Positions 18,125 through 25,551 of a stretch of DNA of 35,239 nt are shown here, one piece after another. Source of the stretch: Alphaproteobacteria bacterium (GTDB taxonomy: Bacteria; Pseudomonadota; Alphaproteobacteria; GCA-2746255); the NCBI GenBank assembly GCA_021776275.1, contig JAJFGH010000181.1, forward strand, positions 1 to 35,239. The letters are read 5' to 3'. The position numbers and the translations under genes are program-made. The stretch's first letter is position 1. Each line of letters begins with the position of its first letter. A model generated the notes under the pieces. It worked only from the letters and a program-made list of their open reading frames with translations. It had not been told where the DNA came from and made no database searches.

Positions 18125-20071
18125 ATGTGCGGAATTGCGGGCTTCATCGACCTTGCTTCGGCGACGCCTCCGGATCGGCTGGTGGCGACGGTGCGGCGCA
18201 TGGCGCTTTCGCTTCGCCATCGCGGGCCCGACGACGAGGGCGCCTGGATTGAAGCGGAGGCAGGCGTCGCCCTTGGCCACCGCCGGTTATCAATCCAGGA
18301 CCTTTCGCCGGCCGGCCATCAGCCGATGGAATCGAAAGAAGGCCGCTACGTCCTTGCCTATAATGGCGAAATTTACAATTTCGCCGAATTGCGCGCCGAG
18401 CTTAACGCGCAAGGAATCGCTTTTCGCGGGCATAGCGATACCGAAGTGATGGTCGAAGCAATCGCGGCCTGGGGGCTTGCCGCCACGCTACGCCGCCTTG
18501 TCGGCATGTTTGCCTTCGCGCTTTGGGATCGCAAGACGCGCACGCTAAACCTTGTTCGCGACCGGCTTGGGATTAAGCCGCTTTACTGGGCGCATCAGGG
18601 AGGCCTTTTTCTTTTTGCGTCCGAATTGAAGGCGTTACGGGCGCATCCGGATTTTCACGCGGATATAAATCGCAACGCGCTGCCTTCCTTCCTGCGCCAC
18701 AATTACATTCCGGCGCCACACAGCATTTACCGCGAGACCTTCAAGCTCGAACCGGGAAAGATGCTGACATTTTGCCTGGACGGGAAGCCGGTCATTTCCA
18801 CTTGGTGGGATTTGCGTAAAATTGCCGGAGAGGCGGTTGCCTCGCGGTCCGAGATGGCTACGGAGGAGGCCGCCGAGGCGTTGGATGGGCTGCTGCGGGA
18901 TGCGGTGAAGCAGCGCATGGTTGCGGACGTTCCCCTTGGGGCCTTTCTTTCCGGCGGCATCGATTCCTCGACCGTTGCGGCGTTGATGCAGGCGCAAAGC
19001 CGTCAACCGGTGCGTACCTTTACGATCGGCTTTCATGAAGAAGCGTATGACGAAGCAAAAGACGCGAAGAAAGTCGCGGCCCATCTTGGTACGCAGCACA
19101 CGGAACTTTACGTTGCGCCCCAAGACGCCTTGGAGGTTATTCCAAAACTTCCCCAAATTTACGATGAGCCCTTCGCCGATTCTTCGCAAATTCCGACCTT
19201 CCTCGTTTCCGAGCTTACGCGCAGGCATGTGACGGTCGCCCTTTCCGGAGATGGCGGCGACGAGCTTTTTGCAGGCTACAATCGCTATTTCTGGGCGGAG
19301 GCGCTTTGGCGAAAACTGCAATTTTTGCCGAGACCCATGCGGCAGAGCGCGGCGGCGATGATCCGCACGGTTTCGCCGACGGATTGGAACCGCATGTTCG
19401 GTTTGCTGCCGCCGCGCCTGCGGCCGCGCCTGGCCGGCGATAAATTTCATAAATTGGCGGATTTGCTGGCGCTTTCAAATTGCGATGTGCTGTATCGGCG
19501 TCTGCTGACCCATTGGGAGCAGCCGGCTTCCCTCGTCCTCGGCGGAGAGGAGACCACCGGTATTTTGTGGGACGAAAGCGTGGCGACCGAATTTCCGGAT
19601 TTTACGGAACGGATGCAATTTCTGGATACGGTCACGTACCTTCCGGACGATATTTTGACGAAGGTGGATCGCGCCAGCATGAGGGTCGGGCTGGAAGCCC
19701 GCGTGCCATTGCTCGATCATCGTGTCGTCGAATTTGCCTGGCGCTTGCCCGGCGCCATGAAGGTCCGAAAGGGCCAGGGCAAATGGCTGTTGCGCCAGGT
19801 GTTGGGCCGTTATGTGCCGAAGGCGCTCATAGAACGGCCGAAGATGGGATTTGGCGTGCCGATCGATTCGTGGCTTCGCGGCCCGCTTCGGGATTGGGGC
19901 GAGGCATTGCTGGATGAGCGCCGCCTGCGGGAAGAAGGGTTCTTCGACCCCGCACCCATCCGGGCGAAATGGGACGCCCATCAGCAGGGAAAGCGAAATT
20001 GGCAATACCATCTCTGGGACGTGCTGATGTTTCAGGCCTGGCTCGAACAGTCGCGCCCGACGCCAAGGTGA
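18125..20071 (+). CDS. asnB: Asparagine synthase (glutamine-hydrolysing)
   Basis: Ntn-Cys N-terminus MCGIAGF; RHRGPDDEG, GHRRLSIQDLS, YNGEIYNFAELR, LGAFLSGGIDSSTVAALM, ALSGDGGDELFAGYNRY, LDHRVVEFAWRLP. Confidence 0.95.
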   Translation: MCGIAGFIDLASATPPDRLVATVRRMALSLRHRGPDDEGAWIEAEAGVALGHRRLSIQDLSPAGHQPMESKEGRYVLAYNGEIYNFAELRAELNAQGIAFRGHSDTEVMVEAIAAWGLAATLRRLVGMFAFALWDRKTRTLNLVRDRLGIKPLYWAHQGGLFLFASELKALRAHPDFHADINRNALPSFLRHNYIPAPHSIYRETFKLEPGKMLTFCLDGKPVISTWWDLRKIAGEAVASRSEMATEEAAEALDGLLRDAVKQRMVADVPLGAFLSGGIDSSTVAALMQAQSRQPVRTFTIGFHEEAYDEAKDAKKVAAHLGTQHTELYVAPQDALEVIPKLPQIYDEPFADSSQIPTFLVSELTRRHVTVALSGDGGDELFAGYNRYFWAEALWRKLQFLPRPMRQSAAAMIRTVSPTDWNRMFGLLPPRLRPRLAGDKFHKLADLLALSNCDVLYRRLLTHWEQPASLVLGGEETTGILWDESVATEFPDFTERMQFLDTVTYLPDDILTKVDRASMRVGLEARVPLLDHRVVEFAWRLPGAMKVRKGQGKWLLRQVLGRYVPKALIERPKMGFGVPIDSWLRGPLRDWGEALLDERRLREEGFFDPAPIRAKWDAHQQGKRNWQYHLWDVLMFQAWLEQSRPTPR

Positions 20072-20080
20072 AGCGCGGCA

Positions 20081-20596
20081 ATGACGGAGAAAACGCTTTA
20101 CCTTTTGCGGCATGCGGAAGCGGTCTCGCCAAGCGCCGCCCTCGACGATTTTGATCGGTCTTTGAACGCAGGCGGGCAACGGGCTGCGCGCGAGATGGGG
20201 GCCTATCTAGCAAAAAAAGGCTGGCGGCCGGATTGCGTCCTTTGTTCGCCGGCGCGGCGTGCCGTCGAGACGTGGGAGGGATTGCGCGCCGCCCTTGGCG
20301 ATTTGCCGGTTCGCTATCGAAAAACGCTCTACCTCGCCCCGCCAAGCCAGGTGAAAGCGTGCCTGCATCGTCTGCCGGCCAGGGTCCGTTCTGTGCTGAT
20401 CATCGGCCACAATCCTGGCTTCGCGCATTTTGCCAGGCGGCTTGTCAAAGGGGGCAAACCCCAGGCCTTGCAACGCTTAGGCGGAACCTATGCGCCGGCC
20501 AGCCTTGCCGTAATCCGCTTTCCCGTCCTCGCCTGGAAGGCCATCGAGGCGGGCCAGGGCGACCTTGCCGCCTTTCTGCGGCCGGGGGATTTTTAA
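20081..20596 (+). CDS. SixA-like histidine phosphatase
   Basis: TLYLLRHAEAV (RHG motif), DFDRSLNAGGQRAAREMG, CSPARRAVETWE, VLIIGHNPGFAHFARRL. Confidence 0.87.
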   Translation: MTEKTLYLLRHAEAVSPSAALDDFDRSLNAGGQRAAREMGAYLAKKGWRPDCVLCSPARRAVETWEGLRAALGDLPVRYRKTLYLAPPSQVKACLHRLPARVRSVLIIGHNPGFAHFARRLVKGGKPQALQRLGGTYAPASLAVIRFPVLAWKAIEAGQGDLAAFLRPGDF

Positions 20597-20614
20597 CAAG
20601 CGGATCAAGAGAAT

Positions 20615-20644
20615 TTGGCAATCGCTAGATAGCTGGGCTAGACT
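20615..20644 (+). promoter_or_regulatory. Putative sigma70-type promoter of the small membrane protein gene
   Basis: TTGGCA (20615-20620), 18-nt spacer, TAGACT (20639-20644), 36 nt upstream of ATG 20680; pattern by eye only. Confidence 0.35.
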
Positions 20645-20679
20645 TTCCCTAAGGGACAGCTTGAAAGGGAGCGCTTGAA

Positions 20680-20886
20680 ATGGGGAGCAATCTGACAAAG
20701 GGCTTGGCCCTCGTTGTGCTTGGTCTGCTCATCAACAATTTCAGTTTTCTATCCGATATTTTTCTCGGCAAGCATGATGGGTGGATCTTTCTTGGGGAGA
20801 AGTCACAGGCCGGTGTAGCCGTTGGTGCGGCCATCGCGGTGGTTGGTCTTTTCCTGATCTGGAAGGAATCGAAGAAAACCGGCTGA
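20680..20886 (+). CDS. Small (68 aa) predicted two-TM membrane protein
   Basis: MGSNLTKGLALVVLGLLINNFSFL...AGVAVGAAIAVVGLFLIWKESKKTG; Shine-Dalgarno-like GGGAG upstream. Confidence 0.6.
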   Translation: MGSNLTKGLALVVLGLLINNFSFLSDIFLGKHDGWIFLGEKSQAGVAVGAAIAVVGLFLIWKESKKTG

Positions 20887-20958
20887 CGACCCGCGCGGTT
20901 TTCTAGAACGTCGCAAATTTTTGTTTGAAGGGCCGGCGGCCCTTGTCGGCCGTTTCCG

Positions 20959-21267
20959 CTATTCGGAAATCGGCACGCCATAGCCTTCCATGCATTGGGC
21001 GTAGGCGCGGTTGAAGAATTGCCGCGCCCGTACGCCGATATCCCGGCCGACGGTGCCTTGTTTTTGCTCGCGCCGCACGTACTTCGTTTTTTCCTTTTTT
21101 GCTTTGCTTTGGCAGTAAGCGGCGATGTCGTCCCGCTCCTGCTCGGCCGTCGAAACGGCTTCCGTCGTCTCGCAGGCGGCAAATAGAAAAAGCGGCACCA
21201 GAATCGCAACGGCTATCCGGACCAAGGGTGAAAAACGAAAAGAAGGTTTTTGTCGAGCAGGGGACAT
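20959..21267 (-). CDS. Small predicted lipoprotein of unknown function
   Basis: MSPARQKPSFRFSPLVRIAVAILVPLFLFAACETTEA: signal peptide with lipobox-like LFAAC; listed ORF begins further upstream but ATG 21267 gives a better signal peptide. Confidence 0.65.
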   Translation of the reverse strand: MSPARQKPSFRFSPLVRIAVAILVPLFLFAACETTEAVSTAEQERDDIAAYCQSKAKKEKTKYVRREQKQGTVGRDIGVRARQFFNRAYAQCMEGYGVPISE

Positions 21268-21451
21268 GAAAAGCCTTTGTTCGCAGTTAGGGTTTGCAAT
21301 TTGCCGTGTCGTTCTTTGCGCCCGACCCATTTGGCCTGTCGCGCCCAGGGGATTAGGAAACCGAACGGCCGTGCTGTCAAGCCGTTCCGAAAACCCGGTT
21401 AGATTTTTTCGAGCGCCATCGCAATCCCCTGGCCGACGCAGGGCGAAGGCT

Positions 21452-21528
21452 TGGTGTCCCCGGCGGGATTCGAACCCACGACCCCCAGATTAGGAATCTG
21501 GTGCTCTATCCAGCTGAGCTACGGGGAC
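21452..21528 (-). tRNA. tRNA-Arg (anticodon CCU), CCA encoded
   Basis: Reverse strand GTCCCCGTAGCTCAGCTGGATAGAGCACCAGATTCCTAATCTGGGGGTCGTGGGTTCGAATCCCGCCGGGGACACCA; acceptor GTCCCCG/CGGGGAC, anticodon stem CCAGA/TCTGG with loop TTCCTAA, TTCGAAT T-loop. Confidence 0.96.
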
Positions 21529-21593
21529 CCGGTCGGGCATTATAGCAGGCGCGTTTCGGATGCAGAGGGCCGGCCGCCCTGCCCGCGGGCGTT

Positions 21594-22154
21594 TTACCAG
21601 AGCCTGGGCAGGCGGACGTCGTCAATGGGCAGCGCGTAATAAACCAGGAGCGATTCCTCGCCCGGATTGCGGCTGCCGACGGAGGCGTTCGACAGGTGAA
21701 ACAGGCCGACGCCCAAGCGCGAGCGGTCGTCGAACCGGTAGGCCAGTTCCACGCCGGAGCGAAATTCCAGCACGCTTCCCAATTGCTTGCCGCCGCCGCG
21801 TTTGAAGGCGCCGACCGCCGTGCTGGGGGTGAGAACGAAACGATTCCCGAAGAAAAGATCGACCCGAAAACCGGCATAGCCATAGACCGCGCCATCGGTG
21901 GTCGCGAAAAGGCCGCCATAGGGCTTGAAGATCCAAAGCCGCAAATTCGAGCGGTATTCGAAATTCATCTGGGCGGCGGTGTCGTCGTCGAGGGCGTCAA
22001 AGGCGCCAAGGCCGACGGCGACGAAGGCAGGCTCGTTGTCGACGGCATCGAAAACCTGGGCCTGGCCGGGGTTGGGGCCGAGAAGCGCCAGGCCAAGCAG
22101 GCCAAGGCCAATGGCGCGAAGGCCGAATTTGGAAAGCGAAGCAAAAGAGCGCAT
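21594..22154 (-). CDS. PagL-like acyloxyacyl hydrolase / lipid A 3-O-deacylase
   Basis: Signal peptide MRSFASLSKFGLRAIGLGLLGLALLGPNPGQAQ; GVGLFHLSNASVGSRNPGEES carries H-x-S and a Glu 14 residues after the His, matching the PagL His/Ser/Glu spacing; outer-membrane beta-barrel-like alternation and C-terminal aromatic. Confidence 0.82.
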   Translation of the reverse strand: MRSFASLSKFGLRAIGLGLLGLALLGPNPGQAQVFDAVDNEPAFVAVGLGAFDALDDDTAAQMNFEYRSNLRLWIFKPYGGLFATTDGAVYGYAGFRVDLFFGNRFVLTPSTAVGAFKRGGGKQLGSVLEFRSGVELAYRFDDRSRLGVGLFHLSNASVGSRNPGEESLLVYYALPIDDVRLPRLW

Positions 22155-22240
22155 GGGAAATCCAGATGGAAGACAGGAAAATTTTCCAGATTGTTCCGGG
22201 AATGGGCCGGATACGCAAGTCTTTTGCTGCGGCCCCTTAC

Positions 22241-22323
22241 GGCCTTCGGCGAAGGCCTGCCATCTTCTCAACGGCCTTCGGCGAAGGCCTTGTTGTGTTT
22301 ATCCGCGGCCTTCGGCGAAGGCC
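22241..22323. repeat. Three copies of the 17-bp near-palindrome GGCCTTCGGCGAAGGCC (22241-22257, 22273-22289, 22307-22323)
   Basis: Exact 17-bp copies read in the sequence; start-to-start spacing 32 and 34 bp; last copy overlaps the 3' end of the proline iminopeptidase gene. Confidence 0.95.
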
Positions 22324-23249
22324 TCTGTGGCCTGGACGAGGGCCTCCAGAATGCCGGGCTCGAAGGCGGTGTGGCCCGCGTTTTCAATCACCCGATAGGC
22401 CGCCTTTGGCCAGCCCTGGGCCAGCGCCGCGGCCGTTCGGGGCGGGCAGATGACGTCGTAGCGCCCCTGGACAAGGGTCGCCGGCAAATGGCGGATGCGG
22501 TCGAGATGATCGAGCAGGGCGTTTTCCTTCAGGAACATGCCATGGGCCATGTAATGGGCCTCGATCCGGGCGATCGCCAGCTGGCCGGGCGAAGCTTCGC
22601 GCCGCACGGGCCCCGGCCCCGGCAACAGGCTGGCACAGGCACGCTCATATTCGCTCCAGGCGCCCGCCGCCGGCAGGTGCACGGCGGCGTCGGGATGTTT
22701 CAGCCGGCGGAAATAGGATTTTAAAAGGGTGGCTTGCTCTTTCTCAGGCAGGAATTCGCGAAAGGCGCGCGCCGCCTCGGGCCGGAAAGTCTGCATGCCA
22801 TGAAGGAACCAATCGATCTCTTGCGCGCGGCCGAGAAAGATGCCGCGCAGGATAAACCCGAGAACGCGTTCCGGATGGGCCTGGCCATAGGCTAGCGCCA
22901 GGGTGCTGCCCCACGAGCCGCCGAAAAGCAGCCAGCGTTCGATGCCCAAATGCCGGCGCAGTTTTTCGATGTCACGGATGAGATGCTGGGTGGTGTTTGC
23001 CAAAAGCGAGGCCTTCGGCGTGGATTTACCGCCGCCGCGCTGGTCGAAGAGAACGATCCGATAGCGGCTTGGACGAAAGAAGCGCCGATGCGCCGGTACG
23101 ACACCGGACCCCGGCCCGCCATGGAGGAAAAGGACCGGAATGCCATTCGCCTTGCCGGTGGTTTCCCAATACATGCGGTGCCCATGGTCGAGGGGGAGCA
23201 TGCCCGTCTTTTGGGGGGAAATTTCCGAAAAGAGACGTTTGCGTGCCAT
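22299..23249 (-). CDS. pip: Proline iminopeptidase (alpha/beta hydrolase)
   Basis: PVLFLHGGPGSGVVPAHRRFFRPSRYRIVLFDQRGGGKSTPKA, LLFGGSWGSTLALAYGQAHPERVLGFILRGIFLG, VQGRYDVICPPRTA, NAGHTAFEPG. Confidence 0.93.
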   Translation of the reverse strand: MARKRLFSEISPQKTGMLPLDHGHRMYWETTGKANGIPVLFLHGGPGSGVVPAHRRFFRPSRYRIVLFDQRGGGKSTPKASLLANTTQHLIRDIEKLRRHLGIERWLLFGGSWGSTLALAYGQAHPERVLGFILRGIFLGRAQEIDWFLHGMQTFRPEAARAFREFLPEKEQATLLKSYFRRLKHPDAAVHLPAAGAWSEYERACASLLPGPGPVRREASPGQLAIARIEAHYMAHGMFLKENALLDHLDRIRHLPATLVQGRYDVICPPRTAAALAQGWPKAAYRVIENAGHTAFEPGILEALVQATEAFAEGRG

Positions 23250-23309
23250 GGCCCTTCGTCCGCCCTTCGTCCGCAACGGGAAGAAACGGCCTCATGCTAT
23301 ACTCCCGAA

Positions 23310-24113
23310 ATGGCCCGGCGTCTCTCCCTCCTTTCTTTTCTCTGCCTGCTTATCGCCTTTCCGCCGCCCGGATTTGCCGCCGAAAAGACGGTCAAGGAAG
23401 GCGTTGCTGCCCAGGGCCTGGTGCGTGAAATCATCGATGGCGACACGCTGATCCTGGAAAGCGGCGACGCCGTGCGGCTGGTGGGCGTTCAGGCGCCGAA
23501 ACTTTCGCTCGGCCGGCCGCGCGTCACAGATCAGCCCTTGGCCGCCGTCGCAAAGCGTGCATTGGCGGAGATTGCCCTCGGCAAGAAAATGCGTCTTCGT
23601 TTTTTCGGCCGCCGCCGCGACCGGCATGGCCGCCTGCTGGCTCATTTGTTCGTTGCGGATGGCGACAAGGGCGAATGGGTGCAGGGGCGGCTGTTGGCCC
23701 AAGGCCTGGCGCGAGTTTACAGCTTTGCCGACAACCGCGCCTGGGTTGCGGAAATGCTGGCGTTGGAGCGCGCGGCGCGGGCACAAAAGCGCGGCATATG
23801 GGCGCATCCCTTTTACCAGGTGATCGATGTGCAAAAGGCGGATGAGCGGCTTGACCGTTTCGAACTCGTCGAAGGCCGGGTCCGTAAGGCGGCGGTTGTG
23901 AAGGGGCGCGGCTATTTGAATTTTGGCGACGATTGGCGCGAAGATTTTACCATCGTGCTTGCGCCGAAAGTGCGGCGCGCCTTCGAGCGGGAGGGCATAG
24001 ACATTTCCGCCTATGCCGGCAAGCGCGTGCGCGTGCGCGGCTGGATCACGCGTTACAACGGTCCGATGATCGAAGCCACCCATCCCGAACAAATCGAGAT
24101 CCTCTCCGATTAA
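23310..24113 (+). CDS. Exported SNase-like (thermonuclease) domain protein
   Basis: Signal peptide LLSFLCLLIAFPPPGFAA; VREIIDGDTLILESGDAVRLVGVQAP, DRHGRLLAHLFV, QGLARVYSFADNR...ALERAARAQKRGIWAHPFY; C-terminal OB-like FELVEGRVRKAAVVKGRGYLNFGDDWREDFTIVL. Confidence 0.85.
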   Translation: MARRLSLLSFLCLLIAFPPPGFAAEKTVKEGVAAQGLVREIIDGDTLILESGDAVRLVGVQAPKLSLGRPRVTDQPLAAVAKRALAEIALGKKMRLRFFGRRRDRHGRLLAHLFVADGDKGEWVQGRLLAQGLARVYSFADNRAWVAEMLALERAARAQKRGIWAHPFYQVIDVQKADERLDRFELVEGRVRKAAVVKGRGYLNFGDDWREDFTIVLAPKVRRAFEREGIDISAYAGKRVRVRGWITRYNGPMIEATHPEQIEILSD

Positions 24114-24159
24114 AGGACCCGGAGGGAGGTTAAGGAGCGGCGCGAGGCAGGGCCGCTTC

Positions 24160-24945
24160 TTACAGGGTGATTTGCAAATTGTCCTCGATTTTTCGGGCGG
24201 CCCCTTCTTCGTCGAGGCTCTCGACGGCGGCCACTTCCCGGCATAGCCGTTCGAAGGCCAGTTCGTAAATCTGGCGTTCGCTATAGGACTGGTCCGGTTG
24301 GCCGACGTTTCGGTACAGGTCGCGCACCACCTCGGCGATGGAGATCGGGTCACCGGAATTAATCTTCAATTCGTATTCCTGCGCCCGGCGGCTCCACATC
24401 GTGCGGCGAATCCGCGCCCTGCCGCGTAGAATTTTCAACGCGCCGCGCATCTCGTCGCGGCTGCAAAGCCTGCGCAAGCCCGACCCTTCCGCCTTCTCGA
24501 CGGGAACGCGCAGGGTCATTTTTTCCTTTGGGAAGGTGATGACGAACACTTCCAGTTCATGGCCGGCGATGGCCTGTTTTTCGACCGCCGTGATTTTGCC
24601 GACGCCGTGGGCGGGATAAACGGCGTAATCCCCTTTGCTGTAAATCTTCTGCTTTTTCTTTTTCGCTTTTGCCGGAGCCGGTTTCGCCGGAGCCGCTTTC
24701 ACAGGGGCGGCTTTCGCCTTGGCTGGCTTCGCCGGGGCGGCTTTCGCCTTGGCTGGCTTTGCCTTGGCTGGCTTCGCCTTGGCTGGCTTCGCCGGGGCGG
24801 CTTTCGCCTTGGCTGGCTTCGCCTTGGCTGGCTTCGCCTTGGCTGGCTTCGCCGGGGCGGCTTTTGCCTTGGCCGATTTTGCCTTGGCCGATTTTGCCTG
24901 GCTCAATTTTGCGCGGCTGGATTTTGCTGGGGTTTTTTTAGGCAT
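24160..24945 (-). CDS. CarD/CdnL-family transcriptional regulator with long N-terminal Lys/Ala/Pro-rich repeat tail
   Basis: C-terminal YSKGDYAVYPAHGVGKITAVEKQAIAGHELEVFVITFPKEKMTLRVPVEKA...LRRLCS...WSRRAQEYELKINSGDPISIAEVVRDLY is CarD; N-terminal ~97 aa is repeated AKPAK/AKAAP units. Confidence 0.93.
   Translation of the reverse strand: MPKKTPAKSSRAKLSQAKSAKAKSAKAKAAPAKPAKAKPAKAKPAKAKAAPAKPAKAKPAKAKPAKAKAAPAKPAKAKAAPVKAAPAKPAPAKAKKKKQKIYSKGDYAVYPAHGVGKITAVEKQAIAGHELEVFVITFPKEKMTLRVPVEKAEGSGLRRLCSRDEMRGALKILRGRARIRRTMWSRRAQEYELKINSGDPISIAEVVRDLYRNVGQPDQSYSERQIYELAFERLCREVAAVESLDEEGAARKIEDNLQITL
24704..24868. repeat. Tandem repeat: 15-bp subunits organised in a ~60-bp higher-order unit within the CarD gene
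   Basis: 24721-24780 and 24781-24840 differ at a single base; unit contains GGGGCGGCTTTCGCC + 3 x TTGGCTGGCTTCGCC. Confidence 0.93.
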
Positions 24946-25001
24946 TTTCGTCTGTTTTCCTTAAATCCCTGCCCATGTGGGCGTTTGCTCCATGGGCGAA
25001 C

Positions 25002-25019
25002 AAAACCCCGGAACCGGGG
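25002..25019 (-). terminator. Possible weak intrinsic terminator downstream of fdxA
   Basis: Reverse strand CCCCGGTTCCGGGG followed by TTTTG; short stem, between fdxA and carD. Confidence 0.3.
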
Positions 25020-25164
25020 CGTCGAACCGCCGGCCGGGGCGCAAAGAAGCTTGGAATGTCTAAAAATAGCACAAAATCGGGCAAAAGCACAGGGACCGTG
25101 CCTACCCCGCTATTTTGCAAGGAAAATCAATTGGTTGGTTGGCTTCCGCCAAAACGGCAGAGGG

Positions 25165-25503
25165 TCAATCGCCCTCGCCGGGCTCGGGGCTGAAATGCTC
25201 GCCGAATTTGTTTTCGACGCCCTTCCAGTCATCCGCATCCGCCGGCGCGTCTTTTTTCTTCGTAATATTCGGCCAGATTTTCGAATATTCCGTGTTTAGT
25301 TCAAGCCACTTGGCGGTATCCCCTTCGCTGTCGGGGATGATGGCCTCGGCCGGGCATTCCGGTTCGCACACGCCGCAATCGATGCATTCGTCCGGGCTGA
25401 TGGCGAGCATGTTCGCGCCCTCATAGAAGCAGTCCACCGGACAGACTTCGACGCAGTCCGTATATTTGCATTTGATACAGGCTTCCGTGACGATGTAAGG
25501 CAT
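25165..25503 (-). CDS. fdxA: 7Fe-8S ferredoxin FdxA
   Basis: [55 protein letters not shown], canonical FdxA cysteine pattern. Confidence 0.95.
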   Translation of the reverse strand: MPYIVTEACIKCKYTDCVEVCPVDCFYEGANMLAISPDECIDCGVCEPECPAEAIIPDSEGDTAKWLELNTEYSKIWPNITKKKDAPADADDWKGVENKFGEHFSPEPGEGD

Positions 25504-25551
25504 CTTTTTCTCCGCTAACCATGCGTTTCCGGCCGACCGGAAGAAGAGGGC

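Noticed and set aside
22241-22323. CRISPR-like mini-array
   Set aside because: Repeats are only 17 bp, spacers 15-17 bp, no cas genes; better described as REP-like or operator-like palindromes.
21452-23249. Integrated mobile element at tRNA-Arg(CCU)
   Set aside because: No integrase, transposase or partial tRNA duplication found; flanking genes look chromosomal.
24704-24868. CRISPR-like array
   Set aside because: Regular repeats, but no unique spacers; units are continuous 15/60-bp tandem repeats within a coding sequence.
24559-25299. 246-aa plus-strand ORF with repeated GFRLGWLRLGWL
   Set aside because: Antisense translation of the Lys/Ala/Pro-coding tandem repeat of CarD; apparent periodicity comes from the DNA repeat.
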